Source: Pyrus communis
Lineage: Eukaryota > Streptophyta > Magnoliopsida > Rosales > Rosaceae
Assembly (NCBI RefSeq): GCF_963583255.1
Contig: NC_084804.1
Span: 20,962,061 to 21,026,060 of the forward strand
Direction of reading: 5' to 3'
Length of the DNA: 64,000 nt
The notes beneath the pieces are model-generated. The model made no database searches. It was not told the origin of the DNA and was given only the letters and a program-made list of their open reading frames with translations. Each line of letters starts with the position of its first letter. The first letter of the stretch is position 1. Below, piece by piece: positions 47,057 through 59,240 of the stretch. The position numbers and the translations under genes are program-made.

Positions 47057-48414
47057 ATGGAAAGGGGAAGGAGGCGGAATATGGAGTCTTTGGTAAAAAA
47101 ATTTGGATCGAGTCTATCATTGTCAGAGTTGGAGAAGGGTGGGATAAATATTGAGAAGAAGGATACTGAGGGTGCTTTGCTAGGCTTCCATCACAGTGTT
47201 GTGGTGGAGGTTTTCTCGACTAAGGCTGTCAACGAGAATGGTTTTATTGATCAATTTACGAGTCTATGGAGAAGAAATAAGGGAGTATCAATTAGGGCTT
47301 TAGGTGGGGCTCGATTTATTGCTCGTTTCGTTGGCCATCGCAACATAAGTAGGGTGCTAGAGTCGAAGAAGTCGTGGTTGTTTCGAGATGATTTGGTACT
47401 GGTTGTTGATGGTGCTCGTCATAGTAGGTGGGTTGAACCTTTTTATCTCACTTCGATGTGGGTGCAATTACACAATGCTCCCCCAATGAATATGACGAAA
47501 GTAGTAGCCTCTGCAATTGGGGGTTTGATTGGCAAAACGATCAAGGTGGACAAAGATGATGGTTGAGACTGTATTGGTAGATTCTTACGTGTGAAGCTTT
47601 CCTTCGATGTCCGAGAGCCTCTTATGCAATGAGCGAATGTGAAGTTTCCAGATGATAGGGAGATATAGATTGACTTCTGTTATAAGGGGCTGCCTAATTA
47701 TTGTCTCATTTGTGGCAAGATAGGGCATGCTACTAGGTGGTGTAAGGACAAGATACTTGGTGAGATGGCTTCGAATACGGATATAAAAGCTATGTATGCG
47801 TTCAAGGGACTTGATGCGAAGTATGATTTGAAGGGGAACTGGTTTGTAGGGAGAGGTCAGTAGTTGATGTTGGGGTTTGCTGACATGCATAGGAGATCAG
47901 GGGAGCAAAATGGGTTAGCTTCATCATCAACTTAAAGGCGACATTTTGATAGTGCCGGTGTTGATCAACATGAATGTCGAGCTAGGGAGGTGGAGGAGAA
48001 GGAACGTCAAAGGTTGGAACGCAAGAAAGCATTCGATGCTGGTTTTATTGGTCCAGGAGGTGTGATTGCGTCTGAGGCGGGCTGATAGTATTGGAGAATT
48101 ATCCAAAATAGGGGGTAGGCGTGGGTGTAAGCAATGAGGTTTTACAGCCTAGCCAAGATATCAATTTAAACGTTCCCATTATGGTGGAGCAAGAAGGGAT
48201 ATTAGGTACATTACCAAAGTTGGAGGTGATGAGTGCAGGTTTAGGGGATGGGTTATTATCCCAAGACTCTTATCCTTTTAACCTGCTACCTGTAATTAAG
48301 GCGATTACGAGAGGGGGAGCCAAAATGAGCCGTGAGGAGGATGATGAGATTGTAGAGATATTTGATGAAGGTTTGTACCGTGTGAAGAAGAACCCAAAGT
48401 CTGGAATAAACTAA
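47057..48414 (+). pseudogene. LINE copy B ORF1 (DUF4283 / zf-CCHC_4)
   Basis: The first Met is taken at 47057 ('MERGRRRNMESLVKKFG'). The frame is open to 47566, giving a DUF4283-like domain: 'FIDQFTSLWRRNKGVSIRAL', 'SRVLESKKSWLFRDDLVLV', 'WVQLHNAPPM'. It continues with stops to a zinc knuckle 'YCLICGKIGHATRWC' (about 47698-47742). The end (48121-48414) is in another frame with an acidic 'REEDDEIVEIFDE'. ORF1 proteins bind element RNA. In-frame stops, several possibly TGG-to-TGA/TAG changes, fit methylation-linked decay. Confidence 0.82.
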
Positions 48415-48440
48415 ACAAAGGCCACTTACGAGGGGTCTCC

Positions 48441-51400
48441 GTGATCGTAGTGAATATCTTATGTTGGAACTATCAGGGTATCGGGAGGGACTTGACAGTT
48501 GACGATCTCTTATAGTAGAATCGGCTCTACTCCCCCGAGGTAGTGGCTCTAATGGAAACTAAGAATCAAAGTAAAAGATACCATTATTTAAAACAAAGGC
48601 TCAGAATGTTGTGTATGCACACTATTAAGCCTAGAGGAATTGCTGGTGGTATGTGTTTATTTTGGAGAGATGCAAAAGATGTGTTAGTCAAATATGGGAT
48701 TTTTTTATTGAAGTGTTGATTGAAGATATGGTTCACCATTGTAAGTCGCAGCTTGTGGTTGTCTATGCGAGTATTGATGATCACAAAAGAGCACAACAAT
48801 TGGGTATATTAACGGAATGTATGCCTAGTTATCCGAAATCATGTCTTTTGATACGAGATTTTAATGATTTATTATCTGATTCTGAAAAGGAAGGAAGTAA
48901 TATGCGGATGGTTGCAAATACAAGATCTTTTCGGAATTTTGTAATAAACACACGCTTATTAGATTTAGGTTTTAAAGGTTGCCCTTACACATGGTGGAAT
49001 AGACGTGATGATGGTTTTATTCAGGAGAGGATTGATCAGTTACTAGCTACAAATGATTAGGTGAGATGTTAACCGAATGTCGTTAAACATGTGGTGTTGG
49101 AATGGTCAAACCATGCATTGCTAATGTTTTCGACGAAGGTGGGCCAACTTCGATAGAAACAGGTGGGGCAGTGATCAAGTTGGGTCTTTTGGCCATAGGT
49201 TGGAGAATAATTTGAAAAAGGTCAAACATGGTTTACTAATGTGGAGAAAAAAGGCTGGGCGTAATGAACAAAAGGAAATTTGTCGGTTGAAGGAAGCACT
49301 TCGAAATGCATATCAACACCTGGATTTTCATGGGCCACAGATTCGGGGGATGGAAACAGAGCTTACACAGGCAATAAAAAATGAAAAATTTATTGGTGTA
49401 CAAAGTCTAGAGTGCAGTGGTTGCAAGAAGGTGATAAAAATACAAGATTTTTTCATACTTAGAAAAGGAAGACGGAACTTGGTGTATGGACTGGCAGCAT
49501 ATTCAACGTATAGCAGTTTAGTACTTTCAGTCATTATTTTCCACAACTAGATCCACTACTTTTATGGAGATTCAATCAAGTGTGCCGAGTAGGGTAGGAA
49601 TGATGGATAATAATGTGTTGATTGCTCCGATGACTAATGCCAAGATTGAGAATGCTATCTACCAAATGCATCCAACTAAATCACCGTGTCCAGATGGGTT
49701 TAATGTCGGGTATTTTTGTCATCATTGGGAAACGGTGGGTGGTGTGATGTTAGGTATGGTTAAAGCAAGGGAATGATGAAGGTATCAATTTCATGAATTA
49801 GCCAAAATCAATTAGCGTTTGTGGCAGGGAGGCAAATTTTGGATAATATACTGGTGGTCCATTAATTGCTACACTCCATGAAGCAAGGGAATGATGAACG
49901 TATCAATTTCATGGTGCTAAAATTGGATATAGCTAAAGCCTATGACCATGTTGAATGGCCGTTTCTGAATGCTATGTTGCACAAATTGGGATTTGATGAT
50001 ATTTTCTGTCAATGGATGATAGAGTGTGTGCAAACAGTTTCATACAATGTGGTTATAAATGGGGAGGCCACGGGTTATATCACACCATGTAAGGGACTTC
50101 GTCAAGTGGACCCTTTATCATCATTTCTATTTTTCATTTATGCAGAAGGTCTTTCCGCCTTAAACCAAAATGAGAATATGGTTAGGCATATTCGGGGGAT
50201 GACTGTCAATCATTTAGCCAAGCCCCTTTCCCATGTTTTCTTTGCGGATGACTCAGTTCTCTTTTGTCAAGCTAGAAAAAATAAGGCGAAACATGTTAAT
50301 TGAGTACTTCAAAAATATGCTGAGGGGTTTGGGAATTCAATAATTTGAAGAAAAGTTCGGGATATTTTAGCTATAGTTGTTCGCATGCATTAAGGGCCCG
50401 GTTATCGAAGGTGTTGGGGATTAAATATCAGGAGAACTTTGGGAAGTACTTGGGTATGTATCCAAGCGAATTTTGGGGGTTCGAAGAAGAAAGTGTTCGA
50501 CGATATACAGAATAGGCTAGAAGAGAGAATAATGGATGGGCGGAACAATTTCTATTAGTTGCTGAGAAAGAGGTACTCCTTAAAAGTGTAGCTGCTGGTT
50601 TACCTAATTATAAAATGTCTTGTTTCCAACTTCCCTTTCAATTGGCTAAGGAAGTTGAACAAGTAATTGCTCGATTTTGGTGGAGGAACCAGAAAACGCA
50701 GAAGTGGTTCATTCGATGGCTTTGATTAAAGTGGCAAAAGAGAAAGTAATTAGAGGGCTTAGTTTCAAGGAAATTATTTCCTTTAATTTAGCTATGCTTG
50801 CGAAGGTTGGGTGGCGTATTATTTGTAATCCAAACTTTGTCCTGGCTAAAGTTCTTCGAGCGAAATACTATCCTTCCTCATCTTTTTTGGATGCACCAGT
50901 GGGACGAGGTATCTCGTGGGGTTGTAAAGGTATCCTGCAAGGGTAGAAAATATTGAAAAAGGGAATCCGATAGGTTAGGGATGGTCGGAGCATTCGGATT
51001 GTGAAAGACCCTTGGATGCCTACTCTGCTTACTTTTCTCCCTATTTCGAGGTCAGTGGATATGCCACAAATGGTTGAGGAGTTGGTGGCCCCTGGAGGTA
51101 AATGGAGGAAGAACATTATTGAAAGGTGTTTTAATAATGAGGAAGCCTGGATTTTTTTTAAGTATGCCGCTTAGTACATTTGGGTGTGCTGATCGAATTA
51201 TTTGGCACTATACATGGAATGGGATGTATTCCATTAAGTCTAGTTATATGGTTGCTCAGGAGATGAACTGGAATGGAGAGCTTGGGCGAAAGGGTGCAAG
51301 ACAGTCAAGTGGGGATCATATCAAGGATCCTATATGGGTGGCATTGTGGCATTTGGAGGTCCCTTCCAAGCTTCGTCATTTTATTTGGAAGGTTGTAAAA

Positions 51401-52270
51401 ATATTCTTGTTGTTCAAACAAATTTGCAACGCTGGGGTGTTCGATTGGAGACTAGTTGTCCACATTGTGGGGAAGGTATGGAGACGGAGGTACATTTATT
51501 TTTCAAATGTCCATTTGCCCAGGTTTTTGGTTTGGCTCTCCACTACAACTAGATGTGGTATCGGTGGAGGGTGGAGATTTGTTGAATGTTGGAAATGGTT
51601 ATGCAGGAAATATGGTGAGGCGGTGGAGGCAAAAAATCTTATGCAGTGGGTTGTGTGTGGTTTGTGGCGTATCTAGAAGTGTCAAAACAGTGTGGTTTTT
51701 TTAAAAGACCATCATGGAGCCTAGAGCTGCTTTGGAGTTATTGCAGCGCCAATGGAGTGAGCTTGAGAAATGTGGACAGAAGCAAGTGTAGCAAGCATGC
51801 CGCCAAAGCCAAGTAGGGGGGAGGTCCGGGAGAGATGGGTGAAGCCTCCATTTCGAACAATTAAAGTCAACTGTGATGGGGCTTGGCATAAGCAAACAAG
51901 AAGGGGTGGATTTGGGTGGGTTGCTAGAGATTTTGCGGGGATTTTTAAAGGAGCCGGAGGAGTGGAGAATGTGTTATGTGAATCTAGTTTGATGGCGGAA
52001 GCGAAAGCGATGAAAGCAGCTTTGTTGGCTTGTGTGGAGAGAGGCTTTGGGATAGTTCAACTAGAAACTAATTCTAAGGTATTGGTGGACATGCTAAATG
52101 GTGTATTACAACCGGAGGTTGTTATGGAAGGCGTTTAATGGGACATTCAACATATTAAGTAGCAATTGAGTTCAGTTGATTTTCTTTTCACCCCTCGAGC
52201 CTGCAATGGGGCTGGGCATTTGGTGGCAAATTATGTCACTTGTGTGGGGGCCTATCATACATGGGATTGC
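48441..52270 (+). pseudogene. LINE copy B ORF2 (endonuclease, RT, zf-RVT, RNase H)
   Basis: Begins 'VNILCWNYQGIGRDLT', the start of the AP-like endonuclease ('ALMETKN', 'GGMCLFWRD', 'YTWWNRR'), frameshifted through 49058. RT follows: 'SPCPDGFNVGYF', 'LKLDIAKAYDHVEW', 'GLRQVDPLS' (usual Gly-Asp is Val-Asp) and 'VFFADDSVLF'. Then zf-RVT ('LRHFIWK', 'CPHCGEGMETEVHLFFKCPFA', 51340-51540) and RNase H ('IKVNCDGAWHKQTRRGGFGWV', 51770-52138). It ends in an A-rich tail. It has all domains in the L1 order but at least eight frame breaks. Confidence 0.87.
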
Positions 52271-52375
52271 TTTGAACCGGAGTGATTGTTTAATGCTCTG
52301 GCTTATGATGTAAACATTTCAATTTGTATCTAATGATATTCTTCTCTTTGGAAGAAAAAAAAAAAAAAAAAAAGA

Positions 52376-52862
52376 TAAAAGTTAATACATGTGTAAGATG
52401 ACATCATTAGCTTTTTTTTTTTTTCTTTGGAATTTGAGTTACGAAAAATACCCTTTATAATTGTAAAACTTTTCACACTTCTATCTCTTGTGCCTTCTCT
52501 CATTTTCTCTTTTTGAGAAATATTGGCCCTATTTTTCCTTCCCTCGTTACTCATCTGTAAGGCTACTTCTACGTTTTAGCCCCAGCAAATATTTCTCTTT
52601 TTCTTTTTCGCATGAGCTTCAAGCCTGCCAAATGGTAATTTTTTTCTCTTTTTTTTTTTTTTATAATTTTCAACAACAGATGTTGTTTCCGAGAATCCTA
52701 GGGGAAAAGAAAGGAAATTGGAATAGAGTTCTGCAATTGTGTGATGAATTTGCACATGTTGACTAAGCTACTGTAAAATTTTGAGTTTTTATCATTGGAA
52801 ATCATGTAATTATTGAAGTTATTACAATTATATTGATGGATTTTGGTGGGATATTAGTGCAG
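52376..52862. other. Intron/5' region of the IST1-like gene fragment
   Basis: T-rich sequence with intron-like composition, ending in 'tattagtgcag', a good acceptor for the exon at 52863. A short open frame near 52680 ('MLFPRILGEKKGN') is not recognisably IST1. Confidence 0.4.
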
Positions 52863-52927
52863 CAAAATGGCATTGAAGCTTGCGATTTTGCAGATAAAGC
52901 TATTGAAAAACAAGAAGAATGCACAAG

Positions 52928-53248
52928 TGTTGCAGTTTTGGTTTAAGTTTTCTTGTATTTCTTAATAATATGAATGTACAAGGATACACATATATAAAAG
53001 AAAAGAAAGACTGGTTACATCCAATGGTTCTTAGACTAAACCCTAGAGACCAGCTATGTTCCTTAATTAAAGGAGATTACAATAAACACTAGATATCAGC
53101 TATACTCCTTAATTGGAAGAAACCGACTACAAGACTAAGAAGAGATTTACACATAATCTATCAGGAAAAACAGAAGGTGCCGTGCAGCCATGCTGCACCC
53201 ATGATTTCTGGAATTGCATAATCTATCTAGGGTTGGTAACTCTCAATA
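52928..53248 (-). repeat. 3' LTR of Copia 1
   Basis: 321 bp; shares 'tgttgcagttttggttta', 'ctaaaccctagagacca' and 'gggttggtaactctcaata' with the other LTR. Confidence 0.9.
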
Positions 53249-53260
53249 CTCCCCCTCAAG
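53249..53260 (-). other. Polypurine tract of Copia 1
   Basis: Minus-strand 'cttgagggggag' next to the 3' LTR. Confidence 0.75.
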
Positions 53261-53293
53261 CTGGATCGAGGAGTATAGTCAATCCAAGCTTGC

Positions 53294-54517
53294 CTAGAAG
53301 ATGCTGAAAATGTGCAAACAAGAGAAAGCCTTAGTGAACATGTCTGCCAATTGATCATAACTGCGAGTGAAGACCATTTGGATGAGTTGAGACTGAACTT
53401 GAACCCTGATGAAGTGACAGTCAACTTCAATATGTTTGGTCCTTTCATGAAAAACTGGGCTTGCAACAATATGCATGGCTACTTAACTATCACACATGAA
53501 AGATATAGGAGTTGTACTCGAGAACCCTAGATCAAACAAGAGACTTTTAATCCAAATCAATTCACATGCAGTGGCAGCCATTGCTCAATACTTAGCTTCA
53601 GCAATAGAGCAGACAATGACTTGTTGTTTCTCACTCTTCCAAGTGACAATGTTGCCTCCAAAAAAATGTGCAATAACCAGTGGTGGATTTTCTGTCAATT
53701 GCACTGCATGCCCAATCAACGTCAGTGTATGTATGAATCTCAGTGGAATGGTTATTACGCATGAGGATACCCCTATTGATGGACCCTTTGAGATAGAGTA
53801 AGATCCTTTTAACAATATTGAGATGTTCTACCATGGGTGCATGCATGAATTGACTTACTAAGCTCACAGCAAAAGTAACGTATGGACGGGTGATAGTAAG
53901 ATAGATAAGCTTGCCAACCAATCTTTGATAATAGGTGACATTCTTGAGTCTCGCCATCAGTGGTAAACTTAAGTTTACTGTCAATTAAGGTGACACTGGC
54001 TTGCAATCGATGAACTTAGCTTCCTCGAGTAGATCCATGACATACTTGCATTGGTTGAGAAACAAACCCCGTTGAGAGATTGCTATCTCAATGCCAAGAA
54101 AATACTTCAACTTCCCAAGAGGTTTGATGTAAAGATGCTTTCAAGGCTCCAATTTCAGACGCATTGTCACCTGTGATAATAAGATCCTCTATATAAATAA
54201 GGACCATCAATTTCCCACGGGTTCCATTCCGTACAAACAAGGAAGAAACGGCATTACTTATGAGAAAACCTTCCCTTTCCAACACTAAACTAAGCTTGGC
54301 ATACCAAGCTCTTAGTGATTGCTTCAAACCATAGATAGCCTTGTGCAGTTTGCACACCATGCCATCCTTTGCTGGAAAGTAACCTGGAGGAATTTGCATG
54401 TAAACTTCCTCCTGAAGCTCTCGATGAAGGAAAGCATTTTTTAAATCCATCTAGTATAAGGACGAACCACAATTGATAGCAACAAAGTAGCACACGCACT
54501 GTGTTCATTTTTGCCAC
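53294..54517 (-). pseudogene. Copia 1 RT and RNase H
   Basis: Minus strand. RT: 'MDLKNAFLHRELQEEVYMQIP' in parts (54450), 'KLHKAIYGLKQS-RAWY' and active site 'YIEDLIITG' (usual YVDD; Asp to Glu at the third position would weaken catalysis). RNase H: 'LVGKLIYLTITRPYVTFAV', 'DVDWACSAIDRKSTTGYC' and 'LADMFTKAF' at the end (about 53300-53350). Frames shift near 54090 and 53630. Confidence 0.85.
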
Positions 54518-55303
54518 TGGAGCAAAAGTTTCTTTGTAATCAATCCCAAAGGTTTAGGTGAAACCACGAGCAACAAGCCGAGCTTTGTGTCTTTCTATTG
54601 AGCCATCACTCTTGAGTTTAGTTTTGTAAACCCAACGACTCCTAACTGCCTTCTTTCCTAAAGGTAATTGAACGATACTCCAAGTACAATTTTCCTCCAA
54701 GGCTTGAAGTTCTTCAGACATGGCTTTCCTCCAGTGAGGAATAAGATTGGCTTCTTGAAAAGTGGTAGGCTCTACAAGATTTGAGACTGCAATGCCATAT
54801 GAGAATTTGAAAAACTATGATTACTTATTGCTTCAGAGATGGGATGTCTAGAAGCATAAGTAACGTAGTCTACAAACATGGCAGGAACTTTCCTTTCTCA
54901 AGGTGGATTCCTCGTAACATCTTGAGAAGGTTTGTGAGTGAAAGGTTGAGGTGTAGCCTCAAGATCACCATTTCCTTGTGAGTTGGCTTGAGAAATTCTT
55001 GTCATTGCCCTTTAAGGAATCATCATGACTCAAAAGCTCTGTGTTTATAGGCAATGGAAACAAGTCACACATGAGCTCCCCCTCACATAAAGTAGAACCT
55101 TTTTTAAAGAATGGAGTCTCTTCCTCAAAGCGAACATCTCTGGATACAACACATTTGTTAGTGACAGGATTAAAACATTTATATCTATTTTAAGTGGAGG
55201 AGTATCCCATGAACACGCATTTGACTTCCCTAGCATCCAATTTGTCAAGATGTTAAGTTTGCACATGTACAAAACAAGTCAAAAACTTTCAAGTGTGACA
55301 GGT
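54518..55303 (-). pseudogene. Copia 1 integrase C-terminus / RT N-terminus, decayed
   Basis: Connects integrase and RT on the minus strand. Short pieces resemble the Copia connection ('KCVFLGYS'-like near 55270-55190 and the 'GNKTFAPVAKM...TVR' start of RT near 54530-54500), broken by stops. Confidence 0.55.
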
Positions 55304-55900
55304 TTATTGGTATGTTTTTGTTTCATATGGTGATCTGAAACCTAGAACACGACTAGGAAGCCTATTGATCAAATAGGTGGCTGTAAGGATTGCATATGAC
55401 CAAAACTTTTTGGGTACATTCATATGGAACATGAGTGCCCGAGTCTTCTCAAGTAGATCTCTATTCTTCCTCTCGGCTATCCCATTTTGTTGTGAGGTTC
55501 CCACACAACTTGTTTGGTGAATAATTCCTTATGAACTCAAGTATTGAGTCATGATATTAGATAAGAACTTAGTGCCATTGTCTGATCTCAAGGTTTTCAT
55601 AGTTGAGTGAAATTGTGTTACAACTAACTTATGAAAATCTTTAAAAATAGTTGGAACTTCACTTTTAGATTTCATGAGATAAAGGAAAGTGATTCGAGTG
55701 TAATCATCCACAAATATGACAAAATACTTGTAACCCTCTATTGATTCAAAAGTAGGACCCCATACATCAGTGTGTACCATTTCAAATGGTTTACTAGACT
55801 TGGACATTGAAGAGCCAAAAGGCAACCTAGAAAATTTGGAAAAATGACAGGTATCGCACTTAAAAGATGGGTGACAAAACATGGGAAATAGTTTTGACAA
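55304..55900 (-). pseudogene. Copia 1 integrase
   Basis: Minus strand: 'CHPSFKCDTCHFSKFSRLPF' (zinc-binding end), 'PFEMVHTDVWGPT' (catalytic Asp), 'FVIFVDDYTRITF', 'TLRSDNGTKF' (Asp), 'TSQQNGIAERKNRDLLE' (Glu) and 'YLINRLPSRVLGF'. One stop near 55529 splits the core. All three catalytic acidic residues are visible. Confidence 0.88.
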
Positions 55901-56185
55901 AACAACTTCGGATGGATAAGCTACGCTTTGATGCCAAAGTTGTTGATCCTAGGGTTTACTTGAGTTTGCTTGAAGAGCTTTAGGAAGATGGAACTTCTTG
56001 CAAAAATAATACAGGCCATTTAGAAAGAAACCTTCACCAATCATCTTCTTGGTGATACAATCCTGAAATACCACGTTAGTTGGTGAGAATGTGGTAGTGC
56101 ATTTTAAGGTAGAAGTGAGCTGCCTTATGAAGAGTAATTTAAAGGGAAACGATGGAACATATAGAGCACTAGACTCGATGTCTTT

Positions 56186-56760
56186 TTACATCAAATTTAA
56201 TTTTCCTCTACTCATCACCGAAACATTTTTTCCATTTGCAATGGACACTTGAGAAGGTTTTAAAAAATGATGAAAGTCATGCAAGTTTGAAACTTTATTT
56301 GTCATGTGATCAGTGGCACCTGAGTCAATTATCCAACAAGCAAGTTCAACACTAGTTTGTAGTCTAGTGGAGAAAGCATTAAAGATACCTGAAGCTTTAT
56401 CAAGATAAACATGGTCATGGTCAGCAAGGAACCCAACAAACTGGCTAAGAAGTGCATTGTTGTTGTCATTGTCCACCTTAGGAGTTGCTACAACCTCTCC
56501 ATGTCCTTTGCTTTGAAGACACACTGCAAACTCATTGATAAGAGAGAAAGGGTTGGTAGTGAAGTCAACTGAGCCATGGTTGAGTGAGCTCGAGGCATGA
56601 TTCGCAACATGTTGTGCTTTGTAAGAAGTTATTTGTGATGCTCTGGGAATGATTGACCTAATATTCTTATTGAACTTAGGTTTCAACTCTGGATGTAGTT
56701 CCCAACACCTTTCTTCCACATGTCTTGTAGCATTGCAGTATTTGCACTTTTAAGTATGGA
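56186..56760 (-). pseudogene. Copia 1 zinc knuckle and protease
   Basis: 'CKYCNATRHVEERC' (CX2CX4HX4C) near 56745-56700, then a 177-residue open stretch (56719-56186) with the protease site 'WIIDSGATDHM' and 'SIANGKNVSV'. Confidence 0.88.
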
Positions 56761-56867
56761 TTCTTTCCTTTGTACACCTTATTGTCAGTTTGTCTGTTGT
56801 TTGCAACATACCCTCGAGCCTCAGGCAGTTTGTGGCGTGACTCTTAGTTCATCGCCCTTCTTCTTGC

Positions 56868-57524
56868 TTATTCACGTTGCACAGTAGCACAAACATTCTG
56901 AAAATATAGCACCTTCATGCTCATTAAAATATGACTTCTGAGATCTTCATACTTGGAGCTTAAGCTTCTTAGCAACTGATATATCTTATCTTCCTTAGCA
57001 CATTTGAGAAGAATAGATGGATCGGTGGTATGAGGAAGATATATATCCAGCTCATTCGACATGGTTATAAGGACACCAAGGTGTTGAACAAAGGTCATTC
57101 CTTCTTGTTGAATACTTGCAATATCTTTCTTCAACTGGAACACACGAGCATAATTATTCTGGTTCCCGTACATGTCCTTCATAGACTTTCATATATCTTG
57201 TGAGGATTCAGAGTAGCTAAAGATCTCAGCCACATACTTCTCCATGTTTTTGAGTAACAAAGACATGACCAGTTGGTCCTTGCACAACCATGCTTCATAT
57301 GCTTGGATAGAAGGCTCGGGTGCTTCAACTCCTCCATTAATGAACCCTAGCTTTCCTCTTCCATCGAGAGCAAGAGATATAACTCTAGACCATGGGAGAT
57401 AGTTGAATTCATTCAACAAAACTGAGCATAAACGTTGATTCGTATTTATCTCAGTATCTGGAATAAAAGAGAGAGAACTTTGTGAGTTTTCTCCCCCAAG
57501 GTCTACTGAGCTTTCTTCAGCCAT
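56868..57524 (-). pseudogene. Copia 1 gag
   Basis: The start is taken at the Met at 57524 ('MAEESSVDLGGENSQ'), 63 bp inside the PBS; an upstream Met at 57659 lies in the LTR. The UBN2/gag domain reads 'RLCSVLLNEFNYLPWSRVISLALDG', 'KDQLVMSLLLKNM', 'QLKKDIASIQQEGMTFVQH' and 'ILMSMKVL', with a stop near 57185. Confidence 0.85.
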
Positions 57525-57586
57525 AACTGAAGCTTGAAGATGAACAGCAATAAAAAAAAATGGGCTGAGACAGGTCAAGGATAACA

Positions 57587-57600
57587 CTGCTCTAATACCA
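57587..57600 (-). other. PBS of Copia 1
   Basis: Minus-strand TGGTATTAGAGCAG, complementary to initiator-Met tRNA 3' end with one difference, directly after the 5' LTR. Confidence 0.85.
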
Positions 57601-57939
57601 TGTTGCAGTTTTGGTTTAAGTTTTCTTGTATTTCTTGATAATATGAATGTAATGTGCAAGAATACACATATATATATAAAAAAAAAAATTAAAAAAAAAA
57701 GATCGGTTACATCTAACGGTCCTTAGACTAAACCCTAGAGACCAACTATGCCCTTAATTAAAGGAGATTACACCAAACACTAGATATCAACCATACTCCT
57801 TAATTGGAGGAAACCAACTACAAGACTAAAAAGAGATTTATACATAATCTATCAAGAAAAACAGAAGGTGTCGTGCAACCATTCTGCACCCATGATTTCT
57901 GGAATTGCATAATCTGTCTCGGGTTGGTAACTCTCAATA
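57601..57939 (-). repeat. 5' LTR of Copia 1
   Basis: 339 bp; partner of 52928-53248. It has an extra A-rich stretch near 57679-57701. Confidence 0.9.
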
Positions 57940-58649
57940 ACAAGTGAATCAAATGAGGAGGGAATTGGCCCAGTTGCTTGAGACTGGCCAGGACAGGGCT
58001 GCAAGAATTCAGGTTTGTCTTTGATCATCATATCTAATTTCAACTAAATTTCTGTGTTTTTTGGTTTTTCTTTGCTTGAGATTTTAAATTCAATATTATG
58101 GTCTTGTATGGTAAAGTATTCTTCCAGATAGAATTGGTCTTATTGGCTTTGACAATAATTGTATTAATGACCGAGAGATTTCGAGTCCGTTGTTAGTGTT
58201 TCCTTTAACATTGAATATTTTACTATTTTATGATAGGTTCGTAGCTTATTCATAAATATAGCACTATTATTATTTTTGCAACTAAGGATTTGTTTTATAT
58301 TTTTTTACAGAAACTGCCCCATTGATCTAAATGAAGTAATTACAAGTGTAGTATTTGCATCTCCAAGATGCGCAAACATACCATAACTCATGGCTTCATT
58401 TTTTTTCTTTTAAGGTTACATGGATCATCACTTTTTAGCTTGTCAGGAATGATGTATTTCCAAATACACTATCCATACAAGTTATTCGGGTTATCCTACC
58501 TAAGCCTCCTCCTACAAGATCTATAAGTTTCTCTTTCGAAAAGAGTCGAATTTAAAAGATCGAGGTCGTGTTGAAAATATACAAATTGAGTGTACTAAAA
58601 TTATACTAATTAATTCTACTAACAAGTATACAAAATTGATTCTACATAT

Positions 58650-59240
58650 ATTTGAAACTAATTGAACTAATTCTGCAAAAATGATCAATAACGGGTTGAA
58701 TTGATTATGCAAAAATTGTCGAGAACTGATTGAATTGATTCTGCAACAATGGTCGATGATTGATTGAACTGATTATGTAAAAATGGTTGAGGATGAGTTA
58801 AACTAATTTTGCAAAAATGGTCAAGGACAGATTGCAATGATTCTGCAAAAATGGTAGAGGATGGGTTGAATTGATTCTGCAAAAAGGTCAATGACAGATT
58901 GAACTGATTTTGCAAAAATGGTTGAAGACAGGTCGAACTGATTCCGCAAAAATGATCAAAGATAGGTTCAACTAATTCTGCAAAGATGATCAAGGACGGG
59001 TTGAACTGATTCTGCAAAAAATGGTAGATGACGGGTTGAACTGATTATGCAAAAATGGTGGAGGACTGATTGAACTAATTTTGCAAAAATGATCAAGGAC
59101 GGGTTGAACTGATTATGCAAAAATAGTCGATGATGAATTAAACTGAGTTTGCAAAAATAGTCAAAGACAGGTTGAACTGATTCTCTAATAAAGGATACAA
59201 ACTGATTCTGCAAATAGTTTCAAAACTGATTATGTAGAAA
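58650..59240. repeat. 34-bp minisatellite
   Basis: About 17 diverged head-to-tail copies of a unit like 'ttgaactgattctgcaaaaatggtcgaggacggg', mostly 34 bp with 32-36 bp variants. Minus-strand frames here read 'QNQFNPSLIIFA' again and again and are a repeat artefact: 34 is not a multiple of three, but three units are. Confidence 0.92.

Larger units (their letters stand above)
46990..52375 (+). mobile_element. LINE copy B, near full-length L1-type element
   Basis: ORF1, ORF2 and a terminal A-rich tail (52354-52373) are all present on the plus strand. The 5' edge is approximate. It follows LINE copy A in the same orientation, with about 800 bp between. Confidence 0.8.
52928..57939 (-). mobile_element. 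Complete Ty1/copia element in the IST1-like exon
   Basis: 5012 bp, LTRs 52928-53248 and 57601-57939 (TGTTGCAG...CTCTCAATA), with an exact 5-bp duplication ACAAG (52923-52927, 57940-57944). The minus-strand PBS 'TGGTATTAGAGCAG' (57587-57600) abuts the 5' LTR and fits initiator-Met tRNA. The purine tract 'ttgagggggag' abuts the 3' LTR. Order is gag, protease, integrase, RT, RNase H, typical of Copia. The LTRs differ by several indels and substitutions, so the insertion is moderately old, and the coding frames are broken. Confidence 0.93.
52863..58380 (+). pseudogene. IST1-like gene fragment split by a Copia element
   Basis: Exon 52863-52927 encodes 'KMALKLAILQIKLLKNKKNAQ'-type sequence. Removing the Copia insertion and one target repeat, 57945-58012 continues with 'VNQMRRELAQLLETGQDRAARIQ' in pieces and ends at a GT donor. 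A later exon at 58311 (after 'tttacag') encodes 'NCPIDLNEVITSVVFASPRCA', then a stop. These are hallmark stretches of the plant IST1 domain, which regulates ESCRT-III/VPS4 in multivesicular-body sorting. The exon normally between them (the 'VEHVIREE...IYCELI' segment) is not found in 58013-58310, and no upstream or downstream remainder is visible. It is a decayed fragment, dead before or independently of the insertion. Confidence 0.78.

Noticed and set aside
58521..59213. Minus-strand frames with 'QNQFNPS' repeats resembling a repeat protein
   Set aside because: Artefact of the 34-bp minisatellite; stops divide it and no start or splice context is seen.
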